Origin: Pseudoxanthomonas kalamensis DSM 18571 | Lineage (GTDB): Bacteria > Pseudomonadota > Gammaproteobacteria > Xanthomonadales > Xanthomonadaceae | Length of the DNA: 64,000 nt | Reading direction: 5' to 3' | NCBI RefSeq assembly: GCF_010211745.1 | Contig: NZ_PDWQ01000001.1 | Location: 496,001 to 560,000, forward strand | Part shown: piece by piece, positions 62,902 to 64,000 of the stretch | Numbering within the stretch: the first letter of the stretch is position 1 | How the letters are laid out: every line of letters begins with the position of its first letter | Made by a program: the position numbers and the translations under genes | The notes under the pieces: model-generated | Database searches by the model: none | The model's input: only the letters and a program-made list of their open reading frames with translations | Told to the model about the DNA's origin: nothing

Positions 62902-64000
62902 CTACTTTTCCTTGCGCCAGTTCAGCGAGCCGCGGGTCTCGTAGGTGCTCGATTCGATTTCCATGTCGAAGCCCTTGCGCAGCAGGTACTTCAGCGTCAG
63001 CGCCGAGCCTTCGCCGACCATCGACACGCCGTAGCTGACGTACAGGCGCGGCGAGAGGTATTTGCCGACGCCGAACACCGAGCCGCCCAGGGTGCGCGAT
63101 TCCAGTACGCCGGCATCATCCAGCCCGAGCTTGGCGCCCAGCTGTGAAGCCAGCAATCCGGCGCCGGCGTTCAGCGCCGACGAGGCTGCGTCGATCTGCT
63201 GCGATTCGTCGGTGCTGGCGGTGTTCAGCGAGCGCCCCAGCACCAGATAGGCCAGCGCTTCGGACTCGGTGGTTTCCGGGTCGGACCAGACCGTGGCTTC
63301 GGGGCGGCTGGCGCGACCGCGCACGTCGATGCCGGCGGTGACGTTGGCACTGATCACTTCGCGCTCGGCGCGAATGCGCAGACTGGGATCGGAAACGCTG
63401 TCGTTGCTCCAGTTCAGTTCGCCGCGGGTGATCTTGAGCTTCTGTCCGTAGGCGGTGTAACGGCCGTCGACCCGGATCTGTCCGGTGGCGGTGGCGTCGC
63501 GGCCCGGGCGCGAACGCAGGCTCAATTCGCCGGCCAGGGTGCCGTCCAGGCCGTAGCCGTGCAGTTCCACCGCATCGCCCAGGGCCAGGGTCAGGTCGAG
63601 GTCGAGCGGGGTGGCCACGCCGCGCTCCGGATCGACCGGGTCGAGCACCACCACGTCGGCCGAGGCGGACACGCCGTCGTCCAGCTTGTCGACGTCGATG
63701 CGCGCGGCCGGCACGTCCACCCGGCCCTGCACCTGCAAGGTACCGTCGGCGAAACCGACCTCGACGTCCGGCGAGACCACCACTCGCAGGTCGCTGGTGT
63801 CCGAGGCGAGGAAATCGTGGCCGCGCACGTTCAACTGCAACGGCGAACCTTCGCCGGACCAGTCCAAGCGGCCGTCGATGTCGATGCGGCCGTCGGCCGG
63901 GGCTTCGCCGCCGGACGTGCTGGCCGATTTCAGGCTGCCGTGCAGCAGCGCGCTGCCGTCCGCTTGCGCGGTCAGCGAGGCTGCGCCGTCGACCAGTTCC
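62902..64000 (-). CDS. tamB: Translocation and assembly module protein TamB (3' part)
   Basis: An open frame enters from the right edge and ends at 62902, giving the last 366 residues of a DUF490/TamB protein. The end of the family is clear: ATVWSDPETTESEALAYLVLGRSL, then SSALNAGAGLLASQLGAKLGL, and YLSPRLYVSYGVSMVGEGSAL before the final strands. TamB spans the periplasm and, with the BamA-like TamA, helps insert autotransporters and move lipids to the outer membrane. tamA should lie upstream, outside the window. It converges on mnmG. Confidence 0.93.
   Translation of the reverse strand, partial: ELVDGAASLTAQADGSALLHGSLKSASTSGGEAPADGRIDIDGRLDWSGEGSPLQLNVRGHDFLASDTSDLRVVVSPDVEVGFADGTLQVQGRVDVPAARIDVDKLDDGVSASADVVVLDPVDPERGVATPLDLDLTLALGDAVELHGYGLDGTLAGELSLRSRPGRDATATGQIRVDGRYTAYGQKLKITRGELNWSNDSVSDPSLRIRAEREVISANVTAGIDVRGRASRPEATVWSDPETTESEALAYLVLGRSLNTASTDESQQIDAASSALNAGAGLLASQLGAKLGLDDAGVLESRTLGGSVFGVGKYLSPRLYVSYGVSMVGEGSALTLKYLLRKGFDMEIESSTYETRGSLNWRKEK

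Overview
The window is high-GC (roughly two thirds G+C), densely coded DNA from a gammaproteobacterium, most likely a member of the Xanthomonadaceae/Lysobacteraceae (Xanthomonas, Lysobacter, Luteimonas and relatives). The pointers are the comF|bioB-bioF-bioH-bioC arrangement, a monomeric isocitrate dehydrogenase, a zwf-pgl pair facing a GntR/UTRA regulator, an OmpR/EnvZ pair and a small PF09791-type protein. Genus cannot be fixed from the sequence alone. No prophage, CRISPR array or intact IS element is visible.

Layout. 1-10.8 kb: 5' half of aceK, then a 2,791-residue trimeric autotransporter adhesin followed at once by a BamE/OmpA-type lipoprotein of the TpgA kind. 10.8-21 kb: monomeric icd, a small lipoprotein/LysM pair, queF, a chagasin-like inhibitor, an M20 amidohydrolase, an aldo/keto reductase with a divergent LysR gene, a PF09791 protein, purU and a GST. 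20.7-25.2 kb: class Ia ribonucleotide reductase nrdA-nrdB, split by an inverted-repeat-flanked gene for a four-helix-bundle (23S rRNA IVP) protein and preceded by a promoter with two NrdR-like boxes and a cobalamin riboswitch. 25.3-28.8 kb: a Fur-box-controlled catecholate siderophore receptor and a periplasmic siderophore esterase. 28.8-37.5 kb: sterol-desaturase-like enzyme, EF-hand protein, a repetitive secreted protein, ompR-envZ, a hydrolase, an Lrp regulator facing an amino-acid racemase, zapE with a coupled hydrolase, and a MerC-like protein behind a Zur-type palindrome.

37.5-50.6 kb: ExeM-type nuclease, cytochrome c5, pgl and zwf facing gntR across an organised operator region, then an apparently undescribed four-gene operon (coiled-coil protein, OmpA-like inner-membrane protein, Rab-like small GTPase, degenerate histidine kinase), a LysR gene, a GGA-rich structured region ahead of a solitary IS5-type DUF4096 protein, tRNA-Arg(CCG) and ubiA. 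50.6-56 kb: HdeD-like protein, comF and the biotin operon bioBFHC with a BirA-like operator. 56-64 kb: GT39 glycosyltransferase, NTF2-like and YdcF-like proteins, threonine dehydratase/serine racemase, a Tyr/His-rich lipoprotein, mnmG and the 3' end of tamB.

The points most worth following are the GTPase operon (43.2-47.5 kb), the IVP-type element inside nrdAB together with a related repeat inside the riboswitch, the AGGA-loop hairpin region at 48.5-48.9 kb that looks like an RsmA/CsrA-binding RNA, and the paired operators between zwf and gntR. All functional calls rest on motifs read by eye; no database search was run.
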